DNA of 64,000 nt from Providencia zhijiangensis (lineage in GTDB: Bacteria > Pseudomonadota > Gammaproteobacteria > Enterobacterales > Enterobacteriaceae): positions 2,728,001 to 2,792,000 of the forward strand of contig NZ_CP135990.1 of the NCBI RefSeq assembly GCF_030315915.2. The letters are read 5' to 3'. The position numbers and the translations under genes were made by a program. Each line of letters starts with the position of its first letter. Position 1 is the stretch's first letter. Shown here piece by piece: positions 8,169 to 18,476 of this stretch. A model generated the notes under the pieces. The model saw only the letters and a list, made by a program, of their open reading frames with translations. It was not told the origin of the DNA and made no database searches.

Positions 8169-9320
8169 ATGTCTACACACCTCTTTACTTCTGAGTCCGT
8201 ATCAGAAGGGCATCCTGATAAAATTGCAGACCAAATTTCTGATGCGGTCCTTGATGCTATTCTTGAACAAGACCCAAAAGCGCGCGTAGCTTGCGAAACC
8301 TATGTCAAAACCGGCATGGTCATGGTTGGTGGTGAAATCACTACCAGTGCATGGGTCGATATTGAAGAAATTACGCGTAAAACCGTTCGTGAAATCGGTT
8401 ATACCAGTTCAGACATGGGCTTTGATGCCAACTCTTGCGCAGTATTAAGCGCAATTGGTAAACAATCACCAGATATCAACCAAGGTGTTGACCGTGCAGA
8501 TCCTTTAGAACAAGGTGCTGGCGACCAAGGTCTAATGTTTGGTTATGCAACTAACGAAACTGACGTATTAATGCCTGCACCGGTGACTTATGCACACCGT
8601 TTAGTGCAGCGCCAAGCTGAAGTTCGTAAAAATGGCACACTGCCATGGTTACGCCCAGATGCGAAAAGCCAAGTCACCTTCCAATACGATGACAACAAAA
8701 TTGTCGGTATTGACGCGGTCGTTCTGTCCACACAGCACTCAGAAGATATTGACCAAAAAGCTTTACACGAAGCGGTTATGGAAGAGATCATCAAGCCGGT
8801 TCTGCCAGCTGAATGGTTATCTCCAGCGACTAAATACTTCATCAACCCAACAGGTCGTTTCGTTATCGGCGGACCAATGGGTGACTGTGGTTTAACTGGT
8901 CGTAAAATTATCGTTGATACCTACGGCGGTATGGCACGTCACGGTGGTGGGGCATTCTCTGGTAAGGATCCATCAAAAGTTGACCGTTCTGCTGCTTATG
9001 CTGCGCGTTATGTTGCAAAAAACATCGTTGCTGCAGGTTTAGCCGACCGTTGTGAAATCCAAGTTTCTTACGCTATCGGTGTCGCAGAGCCTACCTCTAT
9101 CATGGTAGAAACTTTCGGCACAGGTAAAGTTGACGAAGCATTGCTCGTGAAATTAGTCCGTGAATTCTTTGACTTACGTCCTTACGGCCTGATTCAAATG
9201 CTGGATTTATTACACCCAATGTACCAACAAACCGCTTCTTACGGTCACTTTGGTCGTCCACAATTCCCGTGGGAAAAAACCGACAAAGCGGCACAACTGC
9301 GCGAAGCTGCTGGCCTGTAA
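8169..9320 (+). CDS. metK: S-adenosylmethionine synthetase
   Basis: MetK makes S-adenosylmethionine from methionine and ATP. The 383-residue protein matches the E. coli enzyme in length. Visible signatures are [21 protein letters not shown] at the N terminus, [12 protein letters not shown] for methionine and ATP binding, and [19 protein letters not shown] with catalytic residues. AAGG lies about ten bases before the ATG. MetJ-like boxes upstream suggest repression by its own product. Confidence 0.98.
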   Translation: MSTHLFTSESVSEGHPDKIADQISDAVLDAILEQDPKARVACETYVKTGMVMVGGEITTSAWVDIEEITRKTVREIGYTSSDMGFDANSCAVLSAIGKQSPDINQGVDRADPLEQGAGDQGLMFGYATNETDVLMPAPVTYAHRLVQRQAEVRKNGTLPWLRPDAKSQVTFQYDDNKIVGIDAVVLSTQHSEDIDQKALHEAVMEEIIKPVLPAEWLSPATKYFINPTGRFVIGGPMGDCGLTGRKIIVDTYGGMARHGGGAFSGKDPSKVDRSAAYAARYVAKNIVAAGLADRCEIQVSYAIGVAEPTSIMVETFGTGKVDEALLVKLVREFFDLRPYGLIQMLDLLHPMYQQTASYGHFGRPQFPWEKTDKAAQLREAAGL

Positions 9321-9368
9321 TTTTCGCTAGTGTCACTGACGCTAAGCGCAAAAATCAGCTTAATAAAG

Positions 9369-9393
9369 ACCCATCTTAATGATGGGTTTTTTT
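9369..9393 (+). terminator. Rho-independent terminator of metK
   Basis: ACCCATC and GATGGGT form a 7-bp stem around a 5-base loop, followed by a run of seven T, about 50 bases after the metK stop. Confidence 0.85.
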
Positions 9394-9418
9394 GTGCCTA
9401 AAATTGCTCTCCAATGTA

Positions 9419-9465
9419 ATGAGTCAAATAATCTTTCTATTCGCCTCATTTTTTGGGTAGAATAA
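9419..9465. repeat. Direct repeat upstream of the Fic gene
   Basis: Forty of 47 bases match 10632-10678. The core TATTCGCCTCATTTT and GGGT.GAATAA form an imperfect inverted pair (TATTC with GAATA). A third copy of the first half, TATTCACCTCAT, is at 9472-9483. The position just before the start codon suggests an operator, possibly for the winged-helix end of the Fic protein. Confidence 0.6.
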
Positions 9466-9494
9466 GCTCAGTATTCACCTCATCGGAGCGCAAC

Positions 9495-10613
9495 ATGTGG
9501 ATTTGGGAACAACCTAATTGGCCTACCTTTATCTATGATCAAACGCAGTTACAACCATTACTGCGTGATGTTGTTTTTCTTCAAGGCAAACTGAATGGTC
9601 GATACGATACCTTTGATATCCGCCAACACGTATTGGATAACATCCTCGCCAATATCATTTATTCCAGTGATATTGAAGGCGAAAAGCTCGATGCACGTTC
9701 CGTACGTTCTTCCCTTGCTAACCATTTGGGCATTTCCGATGATGCCCCTTTCCCGATAGATCAAAAAACACAAGGGTTAGTTGAATCCGCCTTAGATGCG
9801 ATCAGCAATCTTGAAAAAACGTTAACCGCTGAACGGCTGTGCCAATGGCATGCATTGATGTTTCCATCGAATGAAAGTCTGTTTAATAAAATTGCCGTTG
9901 GGTGTTTTAGGACTAATTCAATACAAGTCGTCTCTGGGCGATTAGACAAGCCCACTATTCATTTTGAAGCGCCGCCAGCAGAGCAAGTTCCTCACGAAAT
10001 TGAGCAATTTCTGTCGTGGTTTAACCGCAGCCACCATGATTCGACATTAGACCCCATTCTTCGCGCTGGCATTGCCCATTTATGGTTTCTTACTATTCAC
10101 CCTTTCGATGATGGAAATGGTCGAATTGGGCGTTTAATCATGGATTTAGCCTTAGCTCAAGCCGAAAAAACTACGGTTAGGCTGTATGCAATGTCTCAAT
10201 GTATCAATGAACAAAAAAAGCAATATTATCAAATACTCGAACAATCCCAACGTGGAAATGTTGACCTCACCCAATGGCTGATTTGGTTTATCAGCACACT
10301 GCGTAGCGCCATCAATGAAACCTTACAACAGATCCAATTAACTATTGAAAAAACAAAATATTGGAGCCGTTTTGACCAACGTATTTTGCGCCCAGAGCAA
10401 TTAAAAGTGCTAAATAGGATGCTGGATGGTGACTTTGCTGAGGGGATCAATAACCGCCAATATATGGCTGTGGGAAAAGTGAGTCGCTCAAGTGCCACAC
10501 GCCATTTATCAGAGCTTGTCGAGCACGGCTTTCTTGAGGAAGGCGCTAGCGGTGGACGCAGTACACGATATCGCTTAAGCCAAGAACCGCTATTTACGGG
10601 GTCATGGTGTTAA
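9495..10613 (+). CDS. Fic family protein (DUF4172 type) with winged-helix C terminus
   Basis: Fic proteins usually transfer AMP from ATP to a hydroxyl side chain of a target. This 372-residue protein opens with MWIWEQPNWPTFIYD, typical of the DUF4172 domain. Residues 57-62 (SSDIEG) fit the inhibitory motif S/TxxxEG/N that keeps the enzyme off. The catalytic motif HPFDDGNGRIGR begins at about residue 202. The last 70 or so residues look like a winged helix, so it may bind DNA and regulate its own gene. The start at 9495 is supported by GGAG seven bases upstream. It is flanked by the two direct repeats. The target is unknown. Confidence 0.92.
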   Translation: MWIWEQPNWPTFIYDQTQLQPLLRDVVFLQGKLNGRYDTFDIRQHVLDNILANIIYSSDIEGEKLDARSVRSSLANHLGISDDAPFPIDQKTQGLVESALDAISNLEKTLTAERLCQWHALMFPSNESLFNKIAVGCFRTNSIQVVSGRLDKPTIHFEAPPAEQVPHEIEQFLSWFNRSHHDSTLDPILRAGIAHLWFLTIHPFDDGNGRIGRLIMDLALAQAEKTTVRLYAMSQCINEQKKQYYQILEQSQRGNVDLTQWLIWFISTLRSAINETLQQIQLTIEKTKYWSRFDQRILRPEQLKVLNRMLDGDFAEGINNRQYMAVGKVSRSSATRHLSELVEHGFLEEGASGGRSTRYRLSQEPLFTGSWC

Positions 10614-10629
10614 ATTGATAGGGTTAAAT

Positions 10630-10697
10630 TGATGAGTCAATTAACGGTTATATTCGCCTCATTTTCTGGGTCGAATAATCACATTAATTGACTCATT
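10630..10697. repeat. Direct repeat copy downstream of Fic, within a larger inverted arm pair
   Basis: The 47-bp copy is at 10632-10678. Around it, ATGAGTCAATT (10632-10642) pairs with AATTGACTCAT further right, giving a long-looped hairpin between the convergent Fic gene and the sulfur-transport operon. It may act in termination or as a binding site. Confidence 0.5.
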
Positions 10698-10726
10698 AGT
10701 CTTGATGACTTTCTGATGCGTGAAAC

Positions 10727-11146
10727 TTACTTTTCAGTACGTTGAAATAACTGGAAAATGGCCATTCCCGCTATCATCGCCAGCGTAAACAAAATACCTT
10801 GAGTCAGTCCCATACCAGTTAATAAAATGGCAGGCCCCGGGCAAATTCCCCCAAGCCCCCAACCTAAACCGAACAACACGCTGCCTATCACTAATTTTTT
10901 ATCAATAATTTTACTGCTTGGGATCTGTAATGAGCAATTCAGTATACTGGTTTTGCGCTTTTTCACTAACTGGAATGCGATACCGCTTATCACCATTGCC
11001 ACTGCCATGGTAACCAACAAAGAGGGATCCCAATTTCCCGTGATATCCAGAAATGCCAAAATTTTTGCGGGATTACCCATACCGGCTAACAGCAAGCCCA
11101 GCCCAAATAAAACACCGGAAACTAACGCGATAATGATTGGCATCAC
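10727..11146 (-). CDS. YeeE/YedE-type sulfur transport protein, second half (PmpB-like)
   Basis: A 139-residue membrane protein with about four hydrophobic segments and the motif GWGLGGICPGPAI containing a conserved cysteine. With the next gene it forms the two halves of a YeeE/YedE transporter, a family that moves thiosulfate or related sulfur compounds across the inner membrane. GAGG precedes the ATG and only one base separates it from the gene upstream. The BigR-like regulator at the head of the operon fits a role with reactive sulfur. Confidence 0.8.
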   Translation of the reverse strand: MMPIIIALVSGVLFGLGLLLAGMGNPAKILAFLDITGNWDPSLLVTMAVAMVISGIAFQLVKKRKTSILNCSLQIPSSKIIDKKLVIGSVLFGLGWGLGGICPGPAILLTGMGLTQGILFTLAMIAGMAIFQLFQRTEK

Positions 11147-11147
11147 T

Positions 11148-11585
11148 TTATCCTCTTAACCCAAAGTGGTTAATCACAGCGACCGTGATAAAGGCCACCA
11201 GCATAAAAATAGCCACCGCAACCATGGAACGACGGGAAAATCTCGCCATGCCACAAATGCCATGTCCACTGGTGCAACCGCTACCTAATCGTGTCCCAAA
11301 CCCGACTAACAACCCCGCTGCAATCAGTAATGGTGTACTCGTTGCTATAGTGACTTCTGGCGTATACACAAAAGTAATAAACAGTAATGGTGCAACCAAG
11401 ATCCCGACAATAAACGCCAGTTTCCACGCCGTATCCCCTTTAGTGGGTTTAAGGACTCCCGCTAAAATCCCGCTGATCCCTGCAATTCGCCCATTAAGAA
11501 TCAATAATATTGCCACTGCTAAACCAATCAAAACACCGCCAACTGCCGCAGAGCCTGGCGTAAAATGCGCCCAATCAATCGTCAT
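11148..11585 (-). CDS. YeeE/YedE-type sulfur transport protein, first half (PmpA-like)
   Basis: A 145-residue inner-membrane protein with four or so hydrophobic segments and the family motif GSGCTSGHGICGMARFSRRS, whose cysteines are thought to pass the sulfur substrate. It begins one base after the regulator stop codon, so the three genes form one operon. Likely partner of the following half. The substrate is not certain from sequence. Confidence 0.8.
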   Translation of the reverse strand: MTIDWAHFTPGSAAVGGVLIGLAVAILLILNGRIAGISGILAGVLKPTKGDTAWKLAFIVGILVAPLLFITFVYTPEVTIATSTPLLIAAGLLVGFGTRLGSGCTSGHGICGMARFSRRSMVAVAIFMLVAFITVAVINHFGLRG

Positions 11586-11586
11586 T

Positions 11587-11925
11587 TTAATTCCCCTTCA
11601 CTGGACAATAGAGTTGATACAACGTATTGAGTAAGGTAAATAATTTCTCATCTGCAATAGAATAATAGATACGCTTACCTTCCCGACGCGTTGCGACTAA
11701 TCCTTCATTTCTTAGTACGGTTAACTGCTGCGATAACGTCGGCTGCACAATACCTAGCGAAGCTTCTAAATCGCTCACGCACGCTTCGCCCTGCGTTAAT
11801 TGGCACAGCAATAATAGTCTGTCTGGGTTCCCTAGTGTTTTTAATAATGACGCAGTTTGCGTTGCTGCTTGGGTCATTGCTAAAAGCAGCTGTTCTGAAT
11901 TTGGTTGTTCACTCTTTGGCATCAT
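11587..11925 (-). CDS. ArsR family repressor, BigR/SqrR/YgaV type
   Basis: A 112-residue winged-helix repressor (LLKTLGNPDRLLLLCQL, then PTLSQQLTVLRNEGLVATRREGKRIYYSI). Two cysteines, in QGEACVSD and LYQLYCPVKGN, stand where BigR and SqrR carry the pair that forms a persulfide or disulfide bridge when sulfide is in excess. It heads an operon with the two sulfur-transport halves and probably represses it until reactive sulfur appears. AAGGGA precedes the double ATG. The AT-rich gap to sprT (11926-12039) contains near-palindromic TATATTATTATA and ATATATTTTGATATAT that could be its operator. Confidence 0.82.
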   Translation of the reverse strand: MMPKSEQPNSEQLLLAMTQAATQTASLLKTLGNPDRLLLLCQLTQGEACVSDLEASLGIVQPTLSQQLTVLRNEGLVATRREGKRIYYSIADEKLFTLLNTLYQLYCPVKGN

Positions 11926-12039
11926 TGGATCCCTTGTTACTTATGTATATTATTATACCTAAAAATAATATATATTTTGATATATTGATTGTCAATTATC
12001 ACTTGTTAGAACTCTATGACTTCACGTATTCTTGAGGAC

Positions 12040-12567
12040 ATGAAAACAATCCGAGTACCCATCCTGCTCCAACAGCGAGTGATGAAAACCCTGCGTGAAA
12101 AGCTCGCGTTAGCTGAAGAAAAACTGGAACAGAAATTTCCAGAGCCTTCCATCAACTATAAACAGCGTGGAACCACCGCGGGCAGCGCCTATTTAAAAGA
12201 TTGGGAAATTCGCGTTAATCCGACGTTATTAATTGAAAATCCAGATAATTTTGTGGATGAAGTGATCCCCCATGAACTCGCTCATTTACTGGTTTATCGT
12301 GTATTTGGACGTAAAGGGGTCGCCCCTCATGGCAATGAGTGGAAATGGATGATGCAGACTGTTTTAGGGGTAACGGCGAAACGGACTCACAACTTTGCAG
12401 TGACCAGCGTCAAAAGCCAAACTTTTCGTTATCTTTGTGGTTGCGACACAATTCATGAACTGACCATCAGAAGGCATAACAAAGTTGAACGTGGTGAAAA
12501 CCAATATTTATGTCGAAAATGCGGGGAAATTCTCAAGCGAGAAATTGAGTCAGCGGCAGAGTGTTAA
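12040..12567 (+). CDS. sprT: SprT family zinc metalloprotease-like protein
   Basis: SprT proteins share a metallopeptidase fold with the HExxH zinc motif, here HELAH, followed by HGNEWKWMM; a C-terminal treble of cysteines (YLCGC, YLCRKCG) binds a second zinc. The 175-residue product matches E. coli SprT over its length. The start MKTIRVPI is preferred over an ATG 24 bases upstream because TTGAGGAC directly precedes it and E. coli SprT begins likewise. SprT lies close to metK in E. coli too. Its cellular role is poorly known; eukaryotic relatives repair DNA-protein crosslinks. Confidence 0.93.
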   Translation: MKTIRVPILLQQRVMKTLREKLALAEEKLEQKFPEPSINYKQRGTTAGSAYLKDWEIRVNPTLLIENPDNFVDEVIPHELAHLLVYRVFGRKGVAPHGNEWKWMMQTVLGVTAKRTHNFAVTSVKSQTFRYLCGCDTIHELTIRRHNKVERGENQYLCRKCGEILKREIESAAEC

Positions 12568-13593
12568 TTCCCTGCCGCATCAAGAGGTAGGACTGAATTT
12601 AAGCGAACTCCGTCATCACTAATTTCGCGATTTCAAAGTAAATAATCAAGCCAGTACCATCAATAAATGTCGCGATGAATGGCGCAGAAACTACCGCTGG
12701 GTCAACCTTCAGCTTCTTCAGAACCATTGGGATAATAGAAGAAACAATCGCGCTCCACACGGTAATAGCCACAATCGTTAAGCTCACCACGATAGTCACT
12801 TCATGACCCACACCTAGGATCCAAGCACGAATTAATGCCGCGCCGCCAATGGTAACAGCCACTAAGAATGAGGTTGAAACTTCTTTTTTCAATACCGCAC
12901 CGAGGTTACGTAAACTTACTTCCCCCAACGCCATCGCTCTCACGAGTGTCGATGTGATCTGAGTTCCGCTGTTTCCGCCGGTACCAATCAACAATGGAAT
13001 AAAGAACGCCAGTGAAATGGCGGCTTCAAGTTGCTCTTCGAACGCTTTCAGCACAGTTCCAGTATAGGCTTCCGCCACAAACAGCATTAATAACCACACA
13101 ACACGCTTACGCCATAAAGTGACTGGACTGGTGGTTAAATACGGCTCTTCGAGTGGCGTAGTCGCCCCCTGCAATTGTGCATCGAGGGTATTTTCGTCTT
13201 CAATAAGCTCTGCTATATCTTGAGGACGTAATACACCCATTAACTTACCGAACTGAACAACGGGGATCATATCCAAACCGCTATGATTAATTAAATCATA
13301 AACATCATGGCGTGATTGTTCAGGGGAAACAGAGAAATAATTGTGGCGCATAATATCCGACACTAATAAATCCTCTGCTGAGGCAAGTAATGATTTAACG
13401 GACAGAATTCCATTTAAATAGTTTTCACTATCTACGACAAATAAATACGTTGGAATTTGTTCGCCTTCGAGATGTTCAATAAGACTTTTCTTCACACATG
13501 CCACAGAGTCGGCAACCGATACTGGCAAATATGATTGGCTCATATAAGCGTGAACAGTTGAATTGTAGTGGTTTAATAAATTTGGCCACCTGA

Positions 13594-14804
<1,211 letters not shown>

Positions 14805-14924
14805 CCACTACAAATCATCAATTTTAGTGGGTTGTGATTGATTAGACTTTTGACGAGCGTCTTTCATCGCGGATTGTGCAATAGCTACTGCACCCGCTTT
14901 GTTCTGGGTAGAAAATGACATTTT

Positions 14925-15018
14925 TTTAGTCCCTATTACTGTTGTTTACTCAAACAGTACTCACATAGGGGCGAAACCAGATGAGAGAATGCGATTGCTA
15001 TCTCTTCGTCTCGGTTTT
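14925..15018 (-). promoter_or_regulatory. Expression platform of the M-box leader
   Basis: Reading the minus strand, a first imperfect hairpin (arms starting AAACCGAGACGAAGAGA and TCTCTCATCTGGTTT) is followed by CCCCTAT and ATAGGG around TACTGTTT and AACAGTA. The second structure buries the AGGGA ribosome binding site of the mgtE-like gene, suggesting control of translation start. Confidence 0.5.
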
Positions 15019-15172
15019 AGCACTATACAACGTATCCTGAATCAATCAGGAAGTTACATGGGGATATACCTTCGGTCGATATATCCTGTCCTAATCTTGG
15101 GCGTCTCTCGACGTCGTCAGATCAGTAACCTATGTTTGTATAGGAGCCTCGCCTAACGAGATACTGCACTTT
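15019..15172 (-). ncRNA. M-box (ykoK leader) Mg2+ riboswitch
   Basis: On the minus strand the core CGTTAGGCGAGGCTCCTATA is followed by an ATAGG arm, GACGACGTCGAGAGACGCC, and a closing helix near 15019-15030, matching the order of conserved blocks of the M-box aptamer and its length of about 150-160 bases. It lies 100 bases upstream of an MgtE-like magnesium transporter, the expected target. When Mg2+ is high the aptamer folds and the gene is turned down. Identification rests on recalled consensus. Confidence 0.88.
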
Positions 15173-15495
15173 GGATGCGGCGCGAATTATACCCACTGAG
15201 TGTTCAATTACCACCCTTTTACCCCGCTCTTTTTTTAATAGCCCACCCTCGTTTAAGTTTTGTTTAAGTTAATGTATATCAAAAATTCAGCGTGTAACCA
15301 TTTGTAACTTTAATAGAAACTTATATTATTCATAATACATAAAGTCATAATCACGCTATAAATTACTTTATTATTTTTTAATTATCTTTTGCTGCTCAAG
15401 TAAATCGATTAATAAACAAAAAAGCCACCTTATTTACATTCATAATAAGATGGCAATTAATGAGGCATTTAAATTTTATATTATCGAAATATCGA
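15173..15495. other. Gene-free region upstream of the riboswitch and downstream of hcr
   Basis: The right part of the leader promoter must be here; I see no clear -10/-35 pair. A hairpin near 15424-15456 (GCCACCTTATT with AATAAGATGGC, one G-U pair) is probably the hcr terminator. Confidence 0.4.
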
Positions 15496-16500
15496 TTAAG
15501 CGATTTCTGTGTCACCTTGTAATTGGCAACTGCACGCTAAAACATAGCCGTTAGCAATTTCGTCTGCGGTTAATGTCATGGTACTGCTGGTTGTATAATT
15601 TCCCGAGAGCACTTTGGTTTTACAGCTACCACATACACCCGCGCGACACGCCGCAATTACCGGTTGTTTATTCTGTTCTAACGCAGACAGCAGCAATGTT
15701 CCCACGGGTACAGTGAAATTCACTAAACGGTGACGAATTTTTAAGTTCAATACCTCTTCACTCACGGCCTCATCGCCGCCAGTGGTAAAGCGCTCCATAA
15801 AGAAGTGCTCTGCTGGAACGCCTAGTGCCTTAGAAAATTCCTGCACATTTTTCATATACGGAACAGGCCCGCAAGTCATTACCACTCGCCCGTGAATATC
15901 CGGTACTAACTCCAGCAATTTTTCTTGGCTTAAGCGACCTTGTGCAACACCGCCGTTATCGGGTGTTTCCGGCATGATGCACAACTGCAAACGTTGCGGA
16001 TATTGCTGAACCAATCTTTGCCACTCACTAGCAAAAATGACCTGCTTTTCATCTCGCACATTAAACAGTACTTTGACATCCGTTTCTGGGCGATTCGCCA
16101 TCAGCCAGCGAGTCATCGACATGATCGGCGTGACACCGCAGCCTGCCGCTAACATTAAGTATTGGTGGCTTTGAACATTGGCACAAGTAAACTCCCCTTG
16201 CGCCTCAGACAGCCAAAGATAATCCCCTGGTTTGACCGCTCCAGTTAGCCAACAAGAGCCTGCTCCCTCGTCTAATCGTCTCACCGTAATGGAGATAAAA
16301 CGGCTTTGCCCCGGCGATGAAGACAAAGTATAAGCACGCATCACGTCATCACTGTTTTTGATACTCACCAGCGCATACTGTCCCGGTTCATATTGGTAAA
16401 AATCATGATTAATCAGGTTAATTGTCCAAACATCTGAGGTTTCCTGCACAATCGAGTGAATTTGCATTCTGTTCGGACATAGGCTTGTTGGCATGGTCAT
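15496..16500 (-). CDS. hcr: NADH oxidoreductase Hcr, partner of Hcp
   Basis: Hcr passes electrons from NADH to Hcp. The 334-residue protein has a ferredoxin-reductase FAD domain (RAYTLSSSPG), an NAD-binding domain (LAAGCGVTPIMSM, VMTCGPVPYM) and a C-terminal plant-type [2Fe-2S] ferredoxin domain (CRAGVCGSCKTKV with a final CSCQLQGD). It resembles E. coli Hcr from the first residues (MTMPT) on. AAGGAG precedes the ATG. It lies 51 bases downstream of hcp in the same operon. Confidence 0.95.
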   Translation of the reverse strand: MTMPTSLCPNRMQIHSIVQETSDVWTINLINHDFYQYEPGQYALVSIKNSDDVMRAYTLSSSPGQSRFISITVRRLDEGAGSCWLTGAVKPGDYLWLSEAQGEFTCANVQSHQYLMLAAGCGVTPIMSMTRWLMANRPETDVKVLFNVRDEKQVIFASEWQRLVQQYPQRLQLCIMPETPDNGGVAQGRLSQEKLLELVPDIHGRVVMTCGPVPYMKNVQEFSKALGVPAEHFFMERFTTGGDEAVSEEVLNLKIRHRLVNFTVPVGTLLLSALEQNKQPVIAACRAGVCGSCKTKVLSGNYTTSSTMTLTADEIANGYVLACSCQLQGDTEIA

Positions 16501-16551
16501 GGGTTACTCCTTGCAAGGGGGAAAGCCGCTTCCCCCTTGGTTTCCATCAAA

Positions 16552-18204
16552 TTACGCAGGCAGGATTTCCGCCAAATCTTGTTCAACCGTGGTAATGCTG
16601 CGCATACCGAATTTTTCATTCAGAATATTCAGCAGATTTTCGGTTAAGAAGCCCGGAGCCGTTGGACCGGTGTAAATGTTTTTCACCCCCAGAGCAAGCA
16701 GGGTTAACAAGATCACAATGGCTTTTTGCTCGAACCAAGAGAGGATCAGGCTCAGCGGTAAGTCATTCACGCCACAACCTAATTTCTCTGCTAAGTTCAC
16801 CGCTAACATAATGGCAGAATAGGCATCGTTACATTGACCCACATCCAGTAAACGCGGTAAGCCTTCTAAGGTACCGAAGTCCAGTTTGTTGAAACGGTAT
16901 TTACCGCAAGCCAACGTTAAAATCAGGCAGTCTTTCGGTACGCTACGAGCGAAATCCGTGTAGTAACTGCGTTCACCACGGCTACCATCACAACCACCGA
17001 CTAAGAATACGTGGCGTAATTTTTTCTGAGCAACGAGATCAATCACCGCATCCGCAGCACCCAGCAGGGTTTGACGACCAAAACCGACAGTAATTTTGTG
17101 TTCGATTTCAGTGTATGGGAAGCCTGCCATTTCCTGCGCTTGCGCTATCATTTCAGCAAAACTGTCGCCCGTAATGTGTTTCACGCCCGGCCAGCCCACA
17201 ATGCTGCGAGTCCAGATACGCGCTTTATATTCACCTACATCAGGGTCGATAATGCAGTTAGAGGTCATTAAAACAGGGCCTGGGAACTTAGCAAATTCCA
17301 CTTGCTGATTCTGCCAACCACTGCCGTAGTTACCCACTAAATGAGCGTATTTTTTCAGTTCAGGGTAACCATGAGCAGGCAGCATTTCACCGTGGGTGTA
17401 AATATTAATGCCTGTGCCTTCGGTCTGTTCTAACAACATTTTTAAATCTTTCAGGTCGTGACCTGAAATCAAAATACATTTACCGGCAACTGGGCGCACG
17501 TTAACTTCCGTTGGAACTGGATGACCAAATTCCCCCGTTTCGCCAGCATCCAGGATTTCCATAATTTTGAAGTTCATCATGCCGATAGCCATCGCATTAT
17601 CGAGCAGCTCATTCATATCCGCTGGCAATGTGCCTAACCACGCCATAATTTCATGGTATTGAGCATAAATCTGGTTATCAAATTGACCTAAAACGTGAGC
17701 GTGCTCCATATACGCCGCCGCGCCTTTCAAACCATACAAACACAGCATACGTAAGCCATGAATATCATCGCCAATTTGCGCTTTATCGATATCTAACGCA
17801 AATTGTGCCGCTTGCTGTTGCAGAGTTGCAATATCCTGCCCTGCTAATTGCAGGTTGATTAGCGGATGGTTAAAAGCTACTGCACTATTCACTGACAGGC
17901 AGTGTTTGATTAATTTATCACGCAGATAAATAGCTTCACGGGCATAACCAATAATACGTTCAGAATCGAAGTTAACGTTGGTCAAGGTAGAGAAGAAAGC
18001 GCGCGGTGCGAAACTGTCCACATCATGATCAATAATGCCCAGTTCACGAGCCACCACCGCACTTGCGGATAAGCTTTGCAGGACAGCAACTAATAAATCT
18101 TGCAGGTCTGAAGTTTCAGCGGTTTTACCGCACATACCTTGCGAATAAGCGCAGCCATTGGTTGCTGGAGTTCTAATTGTTTGTTCACATTGCACACAAT
18201 ACAT
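16552..18204 (-). CDS. hcp: Hybrid cluster protein, NO reductase/hydroxylamine reductase
   Basis: Hcp reduces nitric oxide to nitrous oxide in anaerobic cells, and hydroxylamine in vitro. The 550-residue protein starts with MYCVQCEQT, whose cysteines with CGKT bind the first Fe-S cluster; ligands of the hybrid cluster appear in [30 protein letters not shown] and LACGKYRFN. The start at 18204 gives the standard N terminus. An NsrR-like site stands 16 bases upstream and an FNR-like site about 97 bases upstream, fitting induction by NO and lack of oxygen. Confidence 0.96.
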   Translation of the reverse strand: MYCVQCEQTIRTPATNGCAYSQGMCGKTAETSDLQDLLVAVLQSLSASAVVARELGIIDHDVDSFAPRAFFSTLTNVNFDSERIIGYAREAIYLRDKLIKHCLSVNSAVAFNHPLINLQLAGQDIATLQQQAAQFALDIDKAQIGDDIHGLRMLCLYGLKGAAAYMEHAHVLGQFDNQIYAQYHEIMAWLGTLPADMNELLDNAMAIGMMNFKIMEILDAGETGEFGHPVPTEVNVRPVAGKCILISGHDLKDLKMLLEQTEGTGINIYTHGEMLPAHGYPELKKYAHLVGNYGSGWQNQQVEFAKFPGPVLMTSNCIIDPDVGEYKARIWTRSIVGWPGVKHITGDSFAEMIAQAQEMAGFPYTEIEHKITVGFGRQTLLGAADAVIDLVAQKKLRHVFLVGGCDGSRGERSYYTDFARSVPKDCLILTLACGKYRFNKLDFGTLEGLPRLLDVGQCNDAYSAIMLAVNLAEKLGCGVNDLPLSLILSWFEQKAIVILLTLLALGVKNIYTGPTAPGFLTENLLNILNEKFGMRSITTVEQDLAEILPA

Positions 18205-18219
18205 GGAGGAAACCTCTTT

Positions 18220-18242
18220 AAGTTGCATTTCATATACAACAT
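18220..18242 (-). promoter_or_regulatory. NsrR-like operator of hcp
   Basis: Left arm AAGTTGCATTT and right arm ATATACAACAT are separated by one base, matching 18 of 22 positions of the E. coli NsrR 11-1-11 consensus as I recall it. It sits just upstream of the hcp ribosome binding region, like the tehB site at 20915. Confidence 0.75.
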
Positions 18243-18300
18243 TAAGATTACCCCTTTTAAATAAATAGAAAAGCACCTTAAAATTCTATTTGCAGGTTTG

Positions 18301-18314
18301 TTGATCTACATTAA
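18301..18314. promoter_or_regulatory. FNR-like site upstream of hcp
   Basis: TTGATCTACATTAA fits TTGAT-N4-ATCAA with one mismatch. hcp is FNR-activated in E. coli. The region 18205-18476 also serves clcA in the opposite direction. Confidence 0.5.
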
Positions 18315-18476
18315 CTTTCACTATAAATAAGAATTATTCAATGTTGTAAAATAGGCAGTTTCACTAAGCACAGTTGATTTTTCGCTGGGGTTTCAAAGCA
18401 GTATTGCTATACTATGTTTATCATTCATACTTCATAAGTTATTGTTGTTAAATCATTTTAAGAGAATCAAAAAGCG

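Noticed and set aside
10827..11634. Long plus-strand open frames over the sulfur-transport operon
   Set aside because: They are antisense to well-supported membrane protein genes and have composition typical of reverse-frame translation.
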